Shown: positions 9,951 to 23,941, counted from the stretch's first letter. The stretch: DNA of 50,398 bases from Pseudomonas fluorescens HK44 (GCF_000217955.3 NZ_AFOY02000020.1:2501-52898); one strand, 5' to 3'. A program made the numbers and translations. Notes: generated by a model not told the origin, from the sequence alone.

Positions 9951-10316
9951 ATGTCTATCTCTCAAAACGATATCCTTGAAGCCGTTGGCAACATGTCCGT
10001 AATGGAAGTTGTTGAACTGATCAAAGCTTTCGAAGAAAAATTCGGCGTTACCGCTGCTGCTGCATCGGCTGGTCCAGCTGTTGCTGCTGCCGTTGCTGAA
10101 GAGCAAACCGAATTCAACGTCATGCTGACCGAAGCTGGCGAGAAGAAAGTTAACGTGATCAAGGCTGTACGTGAACTGACCGGTCTGGGCCTGAAAGAAG
10201 CCAAGGCTGTAGTTGACGGCGCTCCTGCCATGGTTCTGGAAGCTGTTGCCAAAGACGCAGCTGACAAAGCCAAAGCAGTTCTGGAAGAAGCAGGCGCTAA
10301 AGTCGAGCTGAAGTAA
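9951..10316 (+). CDS. rplL: Ribosomal protein L7/L12
   Basis: The multi-copy acidic stalk protein that recruits and activates translational GTPases. 121 residues: N-terminal dimerisation helices (about 1-33), an Ala-rich hinge (about 36-52), and the C-terminal factor-binding domain with LKEAKAVVDGAP near 80-91. A hairpin with U-tract 46 bp downstream separates it from rpoB. Confidence 0.98.
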   Translation: MSISQNDILEAVGNMSVMEVVELIKAFEEKFGVTAAAASAGPAVAAAVAEEQTEFNVMLTEAGEKKVNVIKAVRELTGLGLKEAKAVVDGAPAMVLEAVAKDAADKAKAVLEEAGAKVELK

Positions 10317-10362
10317 GCTTCGACTTTGCGTCTCCAGCCCGAGCGTTAAGCGAAAGGCTGAT

Positions 10363-10391
10363 GGCTGGTGGCTCTTGCCACCGGCCTTTTT
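10363..10391 (+). terminator. Attenuator between rplL and rpoB
   Basis: A 10-bp GC-rich stem (GGCTGGTGGC 10363-10372 with GCCACCGGCC 10377-10386), TCTT loop, TTTTT tail. E. coli has a partial terminator at the same place that keeps rpoBC below ribosomal protein levels. I infer the same role here. Further small hairpins (10454-10471 and 10487-10499) lie before rpoB. Confidence 0.85.
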
Positions 10392-10536
10392 CCGTTATTG
10401 GCAGCCGACTGGGTCGGTGCTGATAACGAGCTGTAACCACCCGATGCGGTGGCGCAAACCATGGGGTTTGCACGATTTTCTGGCTGCTCCCGTCGGGAGG
10501 GGCCAAACAAGCAGGTGACCAAGCTGGGGAACGCTG

Positions 10537-14610
<4,074 letters not shown>

Positions 14611-14673
14611 CACGTGACGCGAATGAGAGCGGGGCAGGATTGCCCGCTCTCTGCTCCGCCAGGAGGAAAGGCC

Positions 14674-17600
14674 TTGAAAGACCTACTGAATTTGCTGAAA
14701 AACCAGGGTCAAGTCGAAGAGTTCGACGCCATCCGTATCGGATTGGCATCGCCTGAGATGATCCGTTCGTGGTCGTTCGGTGAAGTTAAAAAGCCGGAAA
14801 CCATCAACTACCGTACGTTCAAACCTGAGCGTGACGGCCTGTTCTGCGCCAAGATCTTTGGCCCGGTAAAGGATTACGAGTGCCTGTGCGGTAAGTACAA
14901 GCGCTTGAAGCACCGTGGTGTGATCTGCGAGAAGTGCGGCGTTGAAGTCGCGCTGGCAAAAGTTCGTCGTGAGCGCATGGCGCACATCGAACTGGCCTCG
15001 CCAGTTGCCCACATCTGGTTCCTGAAATCGCTGCCGTCCCGTATCGGCTTGCTGATGGACATGACCCTGCGTGATATCGAACGTGTTCTCTACTTCGAGA
15101 GCTATGTCGTTATCGATCCAGGCATGACCACCCTTGAAAAAGGTCAGCTGCTCAACGACGAGCAGTACTTCGAAGCGCTGGAAGAGTTCGGCGACGATTT
15201 CGATGCCCGCATGGGTGCCGAAGCTGTCCGTGAACTGCTGCACGCTATCGACCTGGAACACGAGATTGGTCGTCTGCGTGAAGAAATTCCGCAAACCAAC
15301 TCCGAAACCAAAATCAAGAAGCTGTCCAAGCGTCTGAAGTTGATGGAAGCCTTCCAGGGTTCCGGCAACTTGCCAGAGTGGATGGTGCTGACCGTTCTGC
15401 CGGTTCTGCCGCCAGATCTGCGTCCACTGGTCCCATTGGATGGCGGTCGTTTCGCGACTTCCGACCTCAATGACCTGTATCGTCGAGTGATCAACCGTAA
15501 CAACCGCTTGAAGCGCCTGCTTGATCTGTCCGCTCCGGACATCATCGTGCGCAACGAAAAGCGTATGTTGCAGGAAGCTGTCGACGCCTTGCTCGATAAC
15601 GGTCGTCGTGGCCGCGCTATCACCGGTTCCAACAAGCGTCCTCTGAAATCCCTGGCTGACATGATCAAGGGTAAGCAGGGTCGTTTCCGTCAGAACTTGC
15701 TCGGTAAGCGTGTTGACTACTCCGGTCGTTCGGTAATTACCGTAGGTCCGACCCTGCGTCTGCACCAATGCGGTCTGCCGAAGAAAATGGCTCTCGAGCT
15801 GTTCAAGCCGTTCATTTTCGGCAAGCTGGAAATGCGTGGTCTCGCGACCACCATCAAAGCTGCCAAGAAGATGGTTGAGCGCGAACTGCCGGAAGTTTGG
15901 GACGTTCTCGCTGAAGTTATCCGCGAACACCCAGTGCTTCTCAACCGTGCACCTACCCTTCACCGTTTGGGTATCCAGGCATTTGAACCGGTTCTGATCG
16001 AAGGTAAAGCTATCCAGCTGCACCCGCTGGTCTGCGCCGCGTACAACGCCGACTTCGACGGCGACCAAATGGCCGTGCACGTACCGCTGACACTGGAAGC
16101 CCAGTTGGAAGCGCGCGCGTTGATGATGTCGACCAACAACATTCTGTCGCCAGCCAACGGTGAGCCAATCATCGTTCCGTCGCAGGACGTTGTATTGGGT
16201 CTGTACTACATGACTCGTGAAGCGATCAACGCCAAAGGCGAAGGTCGTGTGTTCGCGGATCTGCAAGAAGTTGACCGTGTGTTCCGTGCCGGCGAAGCCG
16301 CACTGCACGCCAAGGTTAAAGTGCGGATCAACGAAACCGTCAACGACCGTGACGGTGGCAGCGTGAGCAACACCCGTATCGTCGACACCACTGTCGGCCG
16401 TGCGCTGTTGTTCCAGGTTGTGCCAAAAGGTCTGTCGTACGATGTCGTCAACCTGCCAATGAAGAAAAAGGCGATCTCCAAGCTGATCAACCAGTGCTAC
16501 CGCGTGGTTGGTTTGAAAGAGACCGTGATCTTCGCTGACCAGTTGATGTACACCGGTTTCGCCTATTCGACCATTTCCGGCGTTTCCATCGGTGTTAACG
16601 ACTTCGTTATCCCGGATGAAAAGGCCCGCATCATCAGTGCTGCCACCGATGAAGTGAAAGAGATCGAAAGTCAGTACGCCTCCGGCCTGGTAACCCAGGG
16701 CGAGAAGTACAACAAAGTGATCGACCTTTGGTCCAAGGCGAACGACGAAGTTTCCAAGGCGATGATGGCCAACCTCTCGAAAGAGAAAGTCATCGACCGT
16801 CATGGCGTCGAAGTCGAGCAAGAGTCCTTCAACTCGATGTACATGATGGCCGACTCGGGCGCACGGGGTTCTGCTGCGCAGATCCGTCAGCTCGCCGGTA
16901 TGCGTGGCCTGATGGCCAAGCCGGACGGTTCCATCATCGAAACGCCGATTACTGCGAACTTCCGTGAAGGTTTGAGCGTACTTCAGTACTTCATCTCCAC
17001 TCACGGTGCTCGTAAAGGTCTGGCGGATACCGCGTTGAAAACTGCGAACTCCGGTTACCTGACTCGTCGTCTGGTAGACGTAGCGCAGGATCTGGTGGTA
17101 ACCGAGATCGATTGCGGCACCGAACACGGTCTGCTGATGACTCCGCACATTGAAGGCGGTGACGTTGTAGAGCCGTTGGGTGAGCGTGTATTGGGTCGTG
17201 TGATCGCCCGTGACGTGTTCAAGCCAGGTACCGAGGAAATCATCGTTCCTGCCGGCACTCTGGTAGACGAGAAGTGGGTTGAATTCATCGAGCTGAACAG
17301 CATCGACGAAGTGATCGTGCGTTCGCCGATCAGCTGCGAAACCCGTTATGGCATTTGCGCCAAGTGCTACGGCCGTGATCTGGCTCGTGGTCACCAGGTG
17401 AACATCGGTGAAGCTGTCGGCGTAATCGCTGCCCAGTCGATCGGTGAGCCGGGTACCCAGCTGACAATGCGTACGTTCCACATCGGTGGTGCGGCAAGCC
17501 GGACCTCCGCAGCCGACAGCGTTCAGGTGAAGAATGGCGGTACCGTCCGTCTGCATAACCTGAAGCACGTTGAGCGAGTGGATGGTTGCCTGGTTGCTGT

Positions 17601-18873
17601 ATCCCGTTCCGGTGAGCTGGCAATCGCTGATGACTACGGTCGTGAGCGCGAGCGCTACAAGCTACCGTACGGTGCCGTGATTTCGGTTAAAGAAGGTGAC
17701 AAGGTCGACGCTGGTGCAATCGTGGCCAAGTGGGATCCGCACACTCACCCGATCGTTACCGAAATGAAAGGTACCGTGACCTACGTGGGCATGGAAGAAG
17801 GCATCACGATCAAGCGTCAGACTGACGAATTGACCGGTATGACCAACATTGAAGTACTCGACGCCAAAGACCGTCCAGCTGCCGGTAAAGACATCCGTCC
17901 TGCAGTGAAGATGGTTGATGACAATGGCAAGGATCTCTTGCTGCCGGGTACCGACGTAATTGCTCAGTACTTCCTGCCTGCCAACGCCCTGGTCGGTGTG
18001 GCGGACGGTGCGAAAATCGCGATCGGTGATGTTATCGCGCGTATTCCGCAAGAGACTTCGAAGACCCGTGACATCACCGGTGGTCTGCCGCGTGTTGCCG
18101 ACTTGTTCGAAGCCCGTCGTCCGAAAGAAGCCTCGATTCTGGCTGAAGTCAGCGGCACCATCGCGTTCGGTAAAGAGACCAAAGGCAAGCGCCGTCTGGT
18201 CATTACCCCGAACGACGGTAGCGATCCGTATGAAGAGCTGATTCCGAAGTGGCGTCACCTGAACGTCTTCGAAGGCGAACAAGTGAACCGCGGCGAAGTT
18301 ATCTCCGACGGCCCGAGCGATCCACACGACATCCTGCGTCTGCTGGGTGTGAGTGCGCTGGCCAAGTACATTGTTAACGAGATCCAGGACGTTTACCGTC
18401 TGCAAGGCGTGAAGATCAACGATAAGCACATCGAGACCATCCTGCGTCAGATGCTGCGTAAAGTTGAAATCGCTGAATCCGGCGATTCCACTTTCATCAA
18501 GGGCGACCAGATGGAATTGACTCACGTCCTGGTAGAGAACGAGCGTTTGGCTGGCGACGACAAGTTCGTTTCCAAGTTCACTCGCGTTCTGCTGGGTATC
18601 ACCAAGGCGTCGTTGTCGACCGAATCGTTCATCTCGGCGGCCTCTTTCCAAGAGACCACTCGCGTACTGACCGAAGCGGCGGTAACCGGCAAGCGCGATT
18701 ACCTGCGCGGCCTGAAAGAAAACGTGGTCGTGGGTCGTTTGATCCCGGCAGGTACCGGTCTGGCTTATCACAGCGAGCGCAAGCGCCGCCGTGATGCTGA
18801 CAAACCGTTGCGCGTAAGCGCCAGTGAAGTGGAAGCTGCACTGACCGAAGCGCTGAACTCGAGTGGTAACTGA
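14674..18873 (+). CDS. rpoC: RNA polymerase beta-prime subunit (TTG start)
   Basis: Largest core subunit, holding the catalytic Mg. The start is TTG 14674 with a perfect AGGAGG (14661-14666) 7 nt upstream, giving 1399 residues (MKDLLNLLKNQG). A GTG 60 nt further up would add 20 unrelated residues and bury the RBS. The zinc ribbon has Cys70, 72, 85 and 88. The active-site NADFDGD is at 458-464, so numbering matches E. coli. The rare start may tune its yield against rpoB, 63 bp upstream. Confidence 0.98.
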   Translation: MKDLLNLLKNQGQVEEFDAIRIGLASPEMIRSWSFGEVKKPETINYRTFKPERDGLFCAKIFGPVKDYECLCGKYKRLKHRGVICEKCGVEVALAKVRRERMAHIELASPVAHIWFLKSLPSRIGLLMDMTLRDIERVLYFESYVVIDPGMTTLEKGQLLNDEQYFEALEEFGDDFDARMGAEAVRELLHAIDLEHEIGRLREEIPQTNSETKIKKLSKRLKLMEAFQGSGNLPEWMVLTVLPVLPPDLRPLVPLDGGRFATSDLNDLYRRVINRNNRLKRLLDLSAPDIIVRNEKRMLQEAVDALLDNGRRGRAITGSNKRPLKSLADMIKGKQGRFRQNLLGKRVDYSGRSVITVGPTLRLHQCGLPKKMALELFKPFIFGKLEMRGLATTIKAAKKMVERELPEVWDVLAEVIREHPVLLNRAPTLHRLGIQAFEPVLIEGKAIQLHPLVCAAYNADFDGDQMAVHVPLTLEAQLEARALMMSTNNILSPANGEPIIVPSQDVVLGLYYMTREAINAKGEGRVFADLQEVDRVFRAGEAALHAKVKVRINETVNDRDGGSVSNTRIVDTTVGRALLFQVVPKGLSYDVVNLPMKKKAISKLINQCYRVVGLKETVIFADQLMYTGFAYSTISGVSIGVNDFVIPDEKARIISAATDEVKEIESQYASGLVTQGEKYNKVIDLWSKANDEVSKAMMANLSKEKVIDRHGVEVEQESFNSMYMMADSGARGSAAQIRQLAGMRGLMAKPDGSIIETPITANFREGLSVLQYFISTHGARKGLADTALKTANSGYLTRRLVDVAQDLVVTEIDCGTEHGLLMTPHIEGGDVVEPLGERVLGRVIARDVFKPGTEEIIVPAGTLVDEKWVEFIELNSIDEVIVRSPISCETRYGICAKCYGRDLARGHQVNIGEAVGVIAAQSIGEPGTQLTMRTFHIGGAASRTSAADSVQVKNGGTVRLHNLKHVERVDGCLVAVSRSGELAIADDYGRERERYKLPYGAVISVKEGDKVDAGAIVAKWDPHTHPIVTEMKGTVTYVGMEEGITIKRQTDELTGMTNIEVLDAKDRPAAGKDIRPAVKMVDDNGKDLLLPGTDVIAQYFLPANALVGVADGAKIAIGDVIARIPQETSKTRDITGGLPRVADLFEARRPKEASILAEVSGTIAFGKETKGKRRLVITPNDGSDPYEELIPKWRHLNVFEGEQVNRGEVISDGPSDPHDILRLLGVSALAKYIVNEIQDVYRLQGVKINDKHIETILRQMLRKVEIAESGDSTFIKGDQMELTHVLVENERLAGDDKFVSKFTRVLLGITKASLSTESFISAASFQETTRVLTEAAVTGKRDYLRGLKENVVVGRLIPAGTGLAYHSERKRRRDADKPLRVSASEVEAALTEALNSSGN

Positions 18874-18906
18874 GTTCTGCGATAAATAAGTGTGGGGCCC
18901 TGGCGC

Positions 18907-18953
18907 CCCCGCTCATCGAATCGAGACAATTTGTCGAGGTTGGATGAGCGGGG
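18907..18953 (+). other. Inverted repeat between rpoC and the str promoter
   Basis: An 11-bp perfect stem (CCCCGCTCATC 18907-18917 with GATGAGCGGGG 18943-18953) around a 25-nt AT-richer loop. No U-tract follows. It is probably the 3'-end structure of rpoBC mRNA, or a protein site just upstream of the str operon promoter. Confidence 0.6.
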
Positions 18954-18969
18954 AGGTCGGGGCCTTGCC

Positions 18970-18998
18970 TTGACTGGGGACAAGATCCTCTTTAGACT
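18970..18998 (+). promoter_or_regulatory. str operon promoter
   Basis: TTGACT (18970-18975), 17-nt spacer, TAGACT (18993-18998). The predicted start near 19005 gives an 85-nt leader for rpsL-rpsG-fusA-tuf. Confidence 0.78.
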
Positions 18999-19015
18999 CT
19001 TGTACCCCTAAATTT

Positions 19016-19047
19016 GGCGGGAATTCGTTCCTGCCATTTTGCTTTTC
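19016..19047 (+). terminator. UUCG hairpin in the str leader (possible attenuator)
   Basis: An 8-bp stem (GGCGGGAA 19016-19023 with TTCCTGCC 19028-19035, one wobble) capped by a TTCG tetraloop, followed by ATTTTGCTTTTC. It looks like an intrinsic terminator placed about 10 nt after the predicted start and 43 nt before rpsL. Confidence 0.6.
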
Positions 19048-19089
19048 TTGCAAGACAATAGCGTCGCAAGACAACAGTGGAGCTAGTAG

Positions 19090-19461
19090 ATGGCAACTAT
19101 CAACCAGCTGGTACGTCAGCCGCGTAAGCGTATCGTCGAGAAATCCGACGTGCCTGCGCTGCAGAACTGCCCGCAACGTCGTGGCGTATGCACCCGTGTG
19201 TATACCACCACGCCGAAAAAACCTAACTCGGCACTGCGTAAAGTATGCCGTGTGCGTCTGACCAACGGTTTCGAGGTTTCCTCGTACATCGGCGGTGAAG
19301 GCCACAACCTGCAAGAGCACAGCGTGGTACTGATCCGCGGCGGTCGTGTAAAAGACTTGCCAGGTGTTCGTTACCACACCGTACGCGGTTCTTTGGATAC
19401 TTCCGGCGTTAAAGGTCGTAACCAGGGTCGTTCGAAGTACGGTACCAAGAAGCCTAAGTAG
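19090..19461 (+). CDS. rpsL: Ribosomal protein S12
   Basis: Decoding-centre protein of the 30S subunit. 123 residues. Streptomycin-related positions are wild type: lysines in TPKKPNSALRK (43-44) and Lys88 in GGRVKDLPG. First gene of the str operon, with the RBS GGAG just before ATG 19090. A 118-nt gap leads to rpsG. Confidence 0.98.
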   Translation: MATINQLVRQPRKRIVEKSDVPALQNCPQRRGVCTRVYTTTPKKPNSALRKVCRVRLTNGFEVSSYIGGEGHNLQEHSVVLIRGGRVKDLPGVRYHTVRGSLDTSGVKGRNQGRSKYGTKKPK

Positions 19462-19579
19462 TAGCGGCTTTTTGTAAACACTGAATTATCTATTTTCTGA
19501 GTCGATAAGAGTAAGGTCGGAGGCGTCCCGAAAGGGCACCGATTCCGAGCGAACCTGAAGACCGTTTGAGGGCTTATCC

Positions 19580-20050
19580 ATGCCAAGAAGACGCGTAGCA
19601 GCCAAGCGCGAAGTGCTTGACGATCCAAAATACGGAAGCCAAATCCTGGCCAAGTTCATGAACCACGTGATGGAGAGCGGCAAGAAAGCCGTTGCCGAGC
19701 GTATCGTTTATGGCGCGCTGGAAAAGGTTAAAGAACGCAAGAACAGCGATCCCCTGGAAATCTTCGAGAAAGCTCTCGACGCCATCGCTCCGCTGGTCGA
19801 AGTGAAGTCGCGCCGTGTAGGTGGTGCTACTTACCAGGTTCCGGTCGAAGTTCGTCCGTCCCGTCGTAACGCTCTGGCAATGCGCTGGTTGGTAGACTTC
19901 GCCCGTAAGCGCGGCGAGAAGTCTATGGCTCTGCGTTTGGCTGGCGAACTGTTGGACGCTGCTGAAGGTAAAGGTGCTGCTGTTAAGAAGCGTGAAGACG
20001 TGCACCGTATGGCTGAAGCTAACAAAGCTTTCTCGCACTACCGCTTCTAA
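19580..20050 (+). CDS. rpsG: Ribosomal protein S7
   Basis: Primary 16S binder that nucleates the 30S head and lines the tRNA exit site. 156 residues, starting [20 protein letters not shown]. In E. coli S7 represses the str operon by binding the rpsL-rpsG gap. The 118-nt gap here (19462-19579) could do the same, though I found only a short GAAA-loop hairpin in it. fusA follows after 30 bp. Confidence 0.98.
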
Positions 20051-20080
20051 TTTTAGCTTCACTAATTTTGCGAGGGCTTT

Positions 20081-22186
20081 ATGGCTCGTACTACTCCGAT
20101 TAGCCGCTACCGTAACATCGGTATCGTTGCTCACGTGGATGCTGGTAAAACCACTACCACTGAGCGCGTCCTTTTTTACACCGGCAAAAGTCACAAGATG
20201 GGCGAGGTGCATGACGGCGCCGCGACCACGGACTGGATGGTGCAGGAGCAGGAGCGTGGTATTACCATTACTTCTGCTGCTATCACCGCCTTCTGGCAGG
20301 GTTCTGCGAAGCAGCACAAGGACCAATACCGCTTCAACGTCATTGACACCCCGGGCCACGTAGACTTCACCATTGAAGTTGAGCGTTCCCTGCGTGTACT
20401 CGATGGCGCGGTCGTTGTGTTCTGTGGTACTTCGGGTGTTGAACCTCAGTCCGAAACCGTATGGCGTCAAGCCAACAAGTACGGTGTTCCACGTATCGTT
20501 TACGTGAACAAGATGGACCGTGCTGGTGCGAACTTCCTGCGCGTGATCGCTCAGATCAAGCAGCGTCTGGGTCACACTCCGGTGCCAATCCAGTTGGCTA
20601 TCGGTTCCGAAGACAACTTCCAGGGTCAGATCGATCTGATGACCATGGAAGCGGTTTACTGGAACGATGCTGACAAGGGCATGACGCCTCGTCGCGAAGC
20701 TATCCCTGCTGAGCTGCAGGAACTGGCTGAAGAGTGGCGTAGCAACATGGTTGAGGCTGCGGCTGAAGCCAGTGAAGAGCTGATGAACAAGTACCTCGAA
20801 GGGGAAGAACTCTCCATCGAGGAAATCAAGGCTGCTCTGCGTCAGCGTACTATCGCTGGTGAGATCGTTCTGGCTGTTTGCGGTTCTTCCTTCAAGAACA
20901 AGGGTGTTCCCCTGGTTCTCGACGCCGTTATCGACTACTTGCCTGCTCCTACCGATATTCCTGCCATCAAGGGTACTGACCCGGATGACGAGGAAAAGCA
21001 AATGGAGCGTCATGCGAGCGACGACGAGCCGTTCTCGGCTCTGGCGTTCAAGATCGCTACCGACCCATTCGTGGGTACCTTGACCTTTGTTCGTGTTTAC
21101 TCGGGCGTGTTGGCCTCCGGCGACGGCGTGATCAACTCGGTTAAAGGCAAGAAAGAGCGCGTGGGTCGTATGGTGCAAATGCACGCAAACGCCCGTGAAG
21201 AAATCAAGGAAGTACGCGCTGGTGACATCGCGGCCTTGATCGGCATGAAGGACGTCACCACTGGCGAAACCTTGTGCAACGCTGACAAGCCAATCATCCT
21301 GGTTCGCATGGACTTCCCGGAACCGGTTATTTCGGTTGCCGTTGAGCCTAAGACCAAGGATGACCAGGAAAAAATGGGTATCGCTCTGGGCAAGCTTGCT
21401 CAGGAAGACCCGTCTTTCCGCGTTAAAACCGATGAGGAGACTGGTCAGACGATCATCTCCGGCATGGGCGAGTTGCACCTGGACATCCTGGTTGACCGGA
21501 TGCGTCGTGAGTTCAACGTCGAAGCCAACATTGGTAAGCCTCAGGTTTCCTATCGTGAGCGCATCACGAAGAGCTGTGAGATCGAAGGCAAGTTCGTTCG
21601 TCAGTCCGGTGGTCGTGGCCAGTTCGGTCATTGCTGGATCCGTTTTGCTCCTGCTGACGAAGGTCAGGAAGGTCTGCAATTCCTGAACGAAGTGGTGGGT
21701 GGTGTGGTTCCTAAGGAATACATCCCGGCTATCCAGAAGGGTATCGAAGAGCAGATGAAGAACGGCGTTGTTGCCGGCTATCCGCTGATCGGCCTGAAGG
21801 CTACCGTGTTTGATGGTTCCTACCACGACGTCGACTCCAACGAGATGGCGTTTAAGGTGGCTGCTTCCATGGCGACCAAGCAACTGGCCCAGAAGGGCGG
21901 TGGTGAGTTGCTTGAGCCGATCATGGCGGTAGAGGTTGTTACACCTGAAGACTATATGGGTGACGTGATGGGCGACCTTAACCGTCGTCGCGGCATGATC
22001 TTGGGTATGGAAGACACGGTCTCCGGCAAAGTAATTCGCGCCGAAGTACCGCTGGGCGAGATGTTCGGTTATGCGACCGACGTTCGTTCCATGTCCCAGG
22101 GTCGCGCAAGCTACTCTATGGAATTCAAAAAATACAATACAGCTCCGTCGCACATCGTCGAAACTGTTACCAAAAAGCAAGGCTGA
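20081..22186 (+). CDS. fusA: Elongation factor G
   Basis: Translocation GTPase that also acts with RRF in ribosome recycling. 701 residues: P-loop AHVDAGKTT (17-25), RGITITSAA effector segment, DTPGH and NKMD, then domains II-V. Pseudomonads usually carry a second EF-G elsewhere; this is the str-operon copy. It lies 30 bp from rpsG and 30 bp from the second tuf. Confidence 0.99.
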   Translation: MARTTPISRYRNIGIVAHVDAGKTTTTERVLFYTGKSHKMGEVHDGAATTDWMVQEQERGITITSAAITAFWQGSAKQHKDQYRFNVIDTPGHVDFTIEVERSLRVLDGAVVVFCGTSGVEPQSETVWRQANKYGVPRIVYVNKMDRAGANFLRVIAQIKQRLGHTPVPIQLAIGSEDNFQGQIDLMTMEAVYWNDADKGMTPRREAIPAELQELAEEWRSNMVEAAAEASEELMNKYLEGEELSIEEIKAALRQRTIAGEIVLAVCGSSFKNKGVPLVLDAVIDYLPAPTDIPAIKGTDPDDEEKQMERHASDDEPFSALAFKIATDPFVGTLTFVRVYSGVLASGDGVINSVKGKKERVGRMVQMHANAREEIKEVRAGDIAALIGMKDVTTGETLCNADKPIILVRMDFPEPVISVAVEPKTKDDQEKMGIALGKLAQEDPSFRVKTDEETGQTIISGMGELHLDILVDRMRREFNVEANIGKPQVSYRERITKSCEIEGKFVRQSGGRGQFGHCWIRFAPADEGQEGLQFLNEVVGGVVPKEYIPAIQKGIEEQMKNGVVAGYPLIGLKATVFDGSYHDVDSNEMAFKVAASMATKQLAQKGGGELLEPIMAVEVVTPEDYMGDVMGDLNRRRGMILGMEDTVSGKVIRAEVPLGEMFGYATDVRSMSQGRASYSMEFKKYNTAPSHIVETVTKKQG

Positions 22187-22216
22187 TTCAGCCCTTTAGG
22201 CAAGGAGTTAATTGTC

Positions 22217-23410
22217 GTGGCTAAAGAAAAATTTGATCGTTCCCTACCGCACGTCAACGTTGGCACCATCGGTCACGTCGACCACGGTAAAACCACTTTG
22301 ACTGCTGCTCTGACTCGCGTCTGCTCCGAAGTTTTCGGTTCGGCCGTTGTTGCTTTCGATAAAATCGACAGCGCTCCGGAAGAAAAGGCTCGTGGTATCA
22401 CCATCAACACCGCGCACGTTGAGTACAACTCTTCGATTCGTCACTACGCTCACGTTGACTGCCCAGGTCACGCTGACTATGTGAAGAACATGATCACCGG
22501 TGCTGCACAGATGGACGGCGCTATTCTGGTTTGCTCGGCCGCTGATGGTCCGATGCCACAAACCCGTGAGCACATCCTGCTGTCCCGTCAGGTAGGCGTT
22601 CCGTACATCGTTGTCTTCCTGAACAAGGCTGACATGGTTGACGACGCTGAGCTGCTGGAACTGGTTGAGATGGAAGTGCGCGATCTGCTGAGCACTTACG
22701 ACTTCCCGGGTGACGACACTCCGATCATCATCGGTTCGGCTCTGATGGCTCTGAACGGCCAAGACGACAACGAAATGGGTACCACCGCTGTTAAGCGTCT
22801 GGTAGAGACTCTGGACAGCTACATTCCAGAGCCAGTTCGTGTTATCGACAAGCCGTTCCTGATGCCAATCGAAGACGTATTCTCGATCTCCGGTCGTGGT
22901 ACTGTTGTAACTGGCCGTATCGAGCGCGGTATCGTCAAGGTTCAGGATCCACTGGAAATCGTTGGTCTGCGTGACACTACCGTCACCACCTGCACCGGTG
23001 TTGAAATGTTCCGTAAGCTGCTCGACGAAGGTCGTGCTGGCGAGAACTGCGGCGTTCTGCTGCGTGGTACCAAGCGTGACGACGTTGAGCGTGGCCAGGT
23101 TCTGGTTAAGCCGGGTTCGGTTAAGCCGCACACCAAGTTCGAAGCTGAAGTGTACGTTCTGAGCAAAGAGGAAGGCGGTCGTCACACTCCGTTCTTCAAA
23201 GGCTACCGTCCACAGTTCTACTTCCGGACCACTGACGTGACCGGTAACTGCGAACTGCCGGAAGGCGTTGAAATGGTAATGCCAGGCGACAACATCAAAA
23301 TGGTTGTCACCCTGATCAAGACCATCGCAATGGAAGACGGTCTGCGTTTCGCTATCCGTGAAGGCGGTCGTACCGTCGGCGCTGGCGTCGTAGCCAAAAT
23401 CATCGAGTAA
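22217..23410 (+). CDS. tufA: Elongation factor Tu, second copy (str operon)
   Basis: Same role and motifs as the copy at 5653, 397 residues. The start is GTG 22217 (the other copy uses ATG), with AAGGAG at 22202-22207. It differs from the first copy at residues 7, 9, 10, 44, 46, 71, 73, 74, 160, 194, 205, 207, 209, 235, 241, 242, 244-246, 255, 256, 301, 309, 360, 361, 363 and 395. Identical nucleotide runs of about 40 bases in the middle (for example around 22518-22557) suggest partial gene conversion. A strong terminator ends the str operon. Confidence 0.99.
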   Translation: MAKEKFDRSLPHVNVGTIGHVDHGKTTLTAALTRVCSEVFGSAVVAFDKIDSAPEEKARGITINTAHVEYNSSIRHYAHVDCPGHADYVKNMITGAAQMDGAILVCSAADGPMPQTREHILLSRQVGVPYIVVFLNKADMVDDAELLELVEMEVRDLLSTYDFPGDDTPIIIGSALMALNGQDDNEMGTTAVKRLVETLDSYIPEPVRVIDKPFLMPIEDVFSISGRGTVVTGRIERGIVKVQDPLEIVGLRDTTVTTCTGVEMFRKLLDEGRAGENCGVLLRGTKRDDVERGQVLVKPGSVKPHTKFEAEVYVLSKEEGGRHTPFFKGYRPQFYFRTTDVTGNCELPEGVEMVMPGDNIKMVVTLIKTIAMEDGLRFAIREGGRTVGAGVVAKIIE

Positions 23411-23423
23411 TCGTTGATTTGAT

Positions 23424-23453
23424 AAAAAGCCCCCGCTTGCGGGGGCTTTTTTA
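23424..23453 (+). terminator. Terminator of the str operon
   Basis: AAAAAGCCCCCGC paired with GCGGGGGCTTTTT (23424-23451), a tight loop and a T-run. It lies only 6 nt before the -35 of the S10 promoter. Confidence 0.95.
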
Positions 23454-23458
23454 TTGGG

Positions 23459-23487
23459 TTGACACTGTGTTAGCCCGTCTATAGAAT
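23459..23487 (+). promoter_or_regulatory. S10 operon promoter
   Basis: TTGACA (23459-23464, perfect), 17-nt spacer, TAGAAT (23482-23487), then TGCGCC. The start near 23494 leaves a short 56-nt leader with one hairpin (CGGGCGC 23503-23509 with GCGCCCG 23513-23519). It is much shorter than the E. coli L4-controlled S10 leader. Confidence 0.9.
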
Positions 23488-23549
23488 TGCGCCTCCTTTT
23501 AACGGGCGCAGTGCGCCCGGTGGGAATAGCAGCCGGAGTCTGAAATCCA

Positions 23550-23861
23550 ATGCAAAATCAGCAAATCCGTATCAGGTTGAAGGCTTTTGACCATCGCCTG
23601 ATCGACCAATCCACCCAGGAAATCGTGGAAACCGCGAAACGTACTGGTGCTCAAGTGCGTGGTCCAATTCCACTGCCTACCCGTAAAGAGCGGTTCACCG
23701 TTCTGGTCTCCCCGCACGTCAACAAAGACGCGCGTGACCAGTACGAGATCCGTACTCATAAGCGCGTTCTGGACATCGTCCAGCCAACGGATAAAACCGT
23801 TGATGCACTTATGAAGCTTGATCTTGCGGCCGGTGTGGAAGTGCAGATCAGCCTCGGCTAA
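23550..23861 (+). CDS. rpsJ: Ribosomal protein S10 (NusE)
   Basis: 30S head protein that also pairs with NusB in rrn antitermination and contacts the NusG KOW domain. 103 residues, standard length, starting [14 protein letters not shown]. First gene of the S10 operon. GGAG lies 12 nt before ATG, a somewhat long spacing. The next gene starts 80 bp on. Confidence 0.98.
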
Positions 23862-23941
23862 GACTCGGTCTTAGTCGTGTAACGCTCTGAAATGGGCGGC
23901 CATAGCGGGTGAAAGCCCCGTACACTCATGAGGTTTACAAC

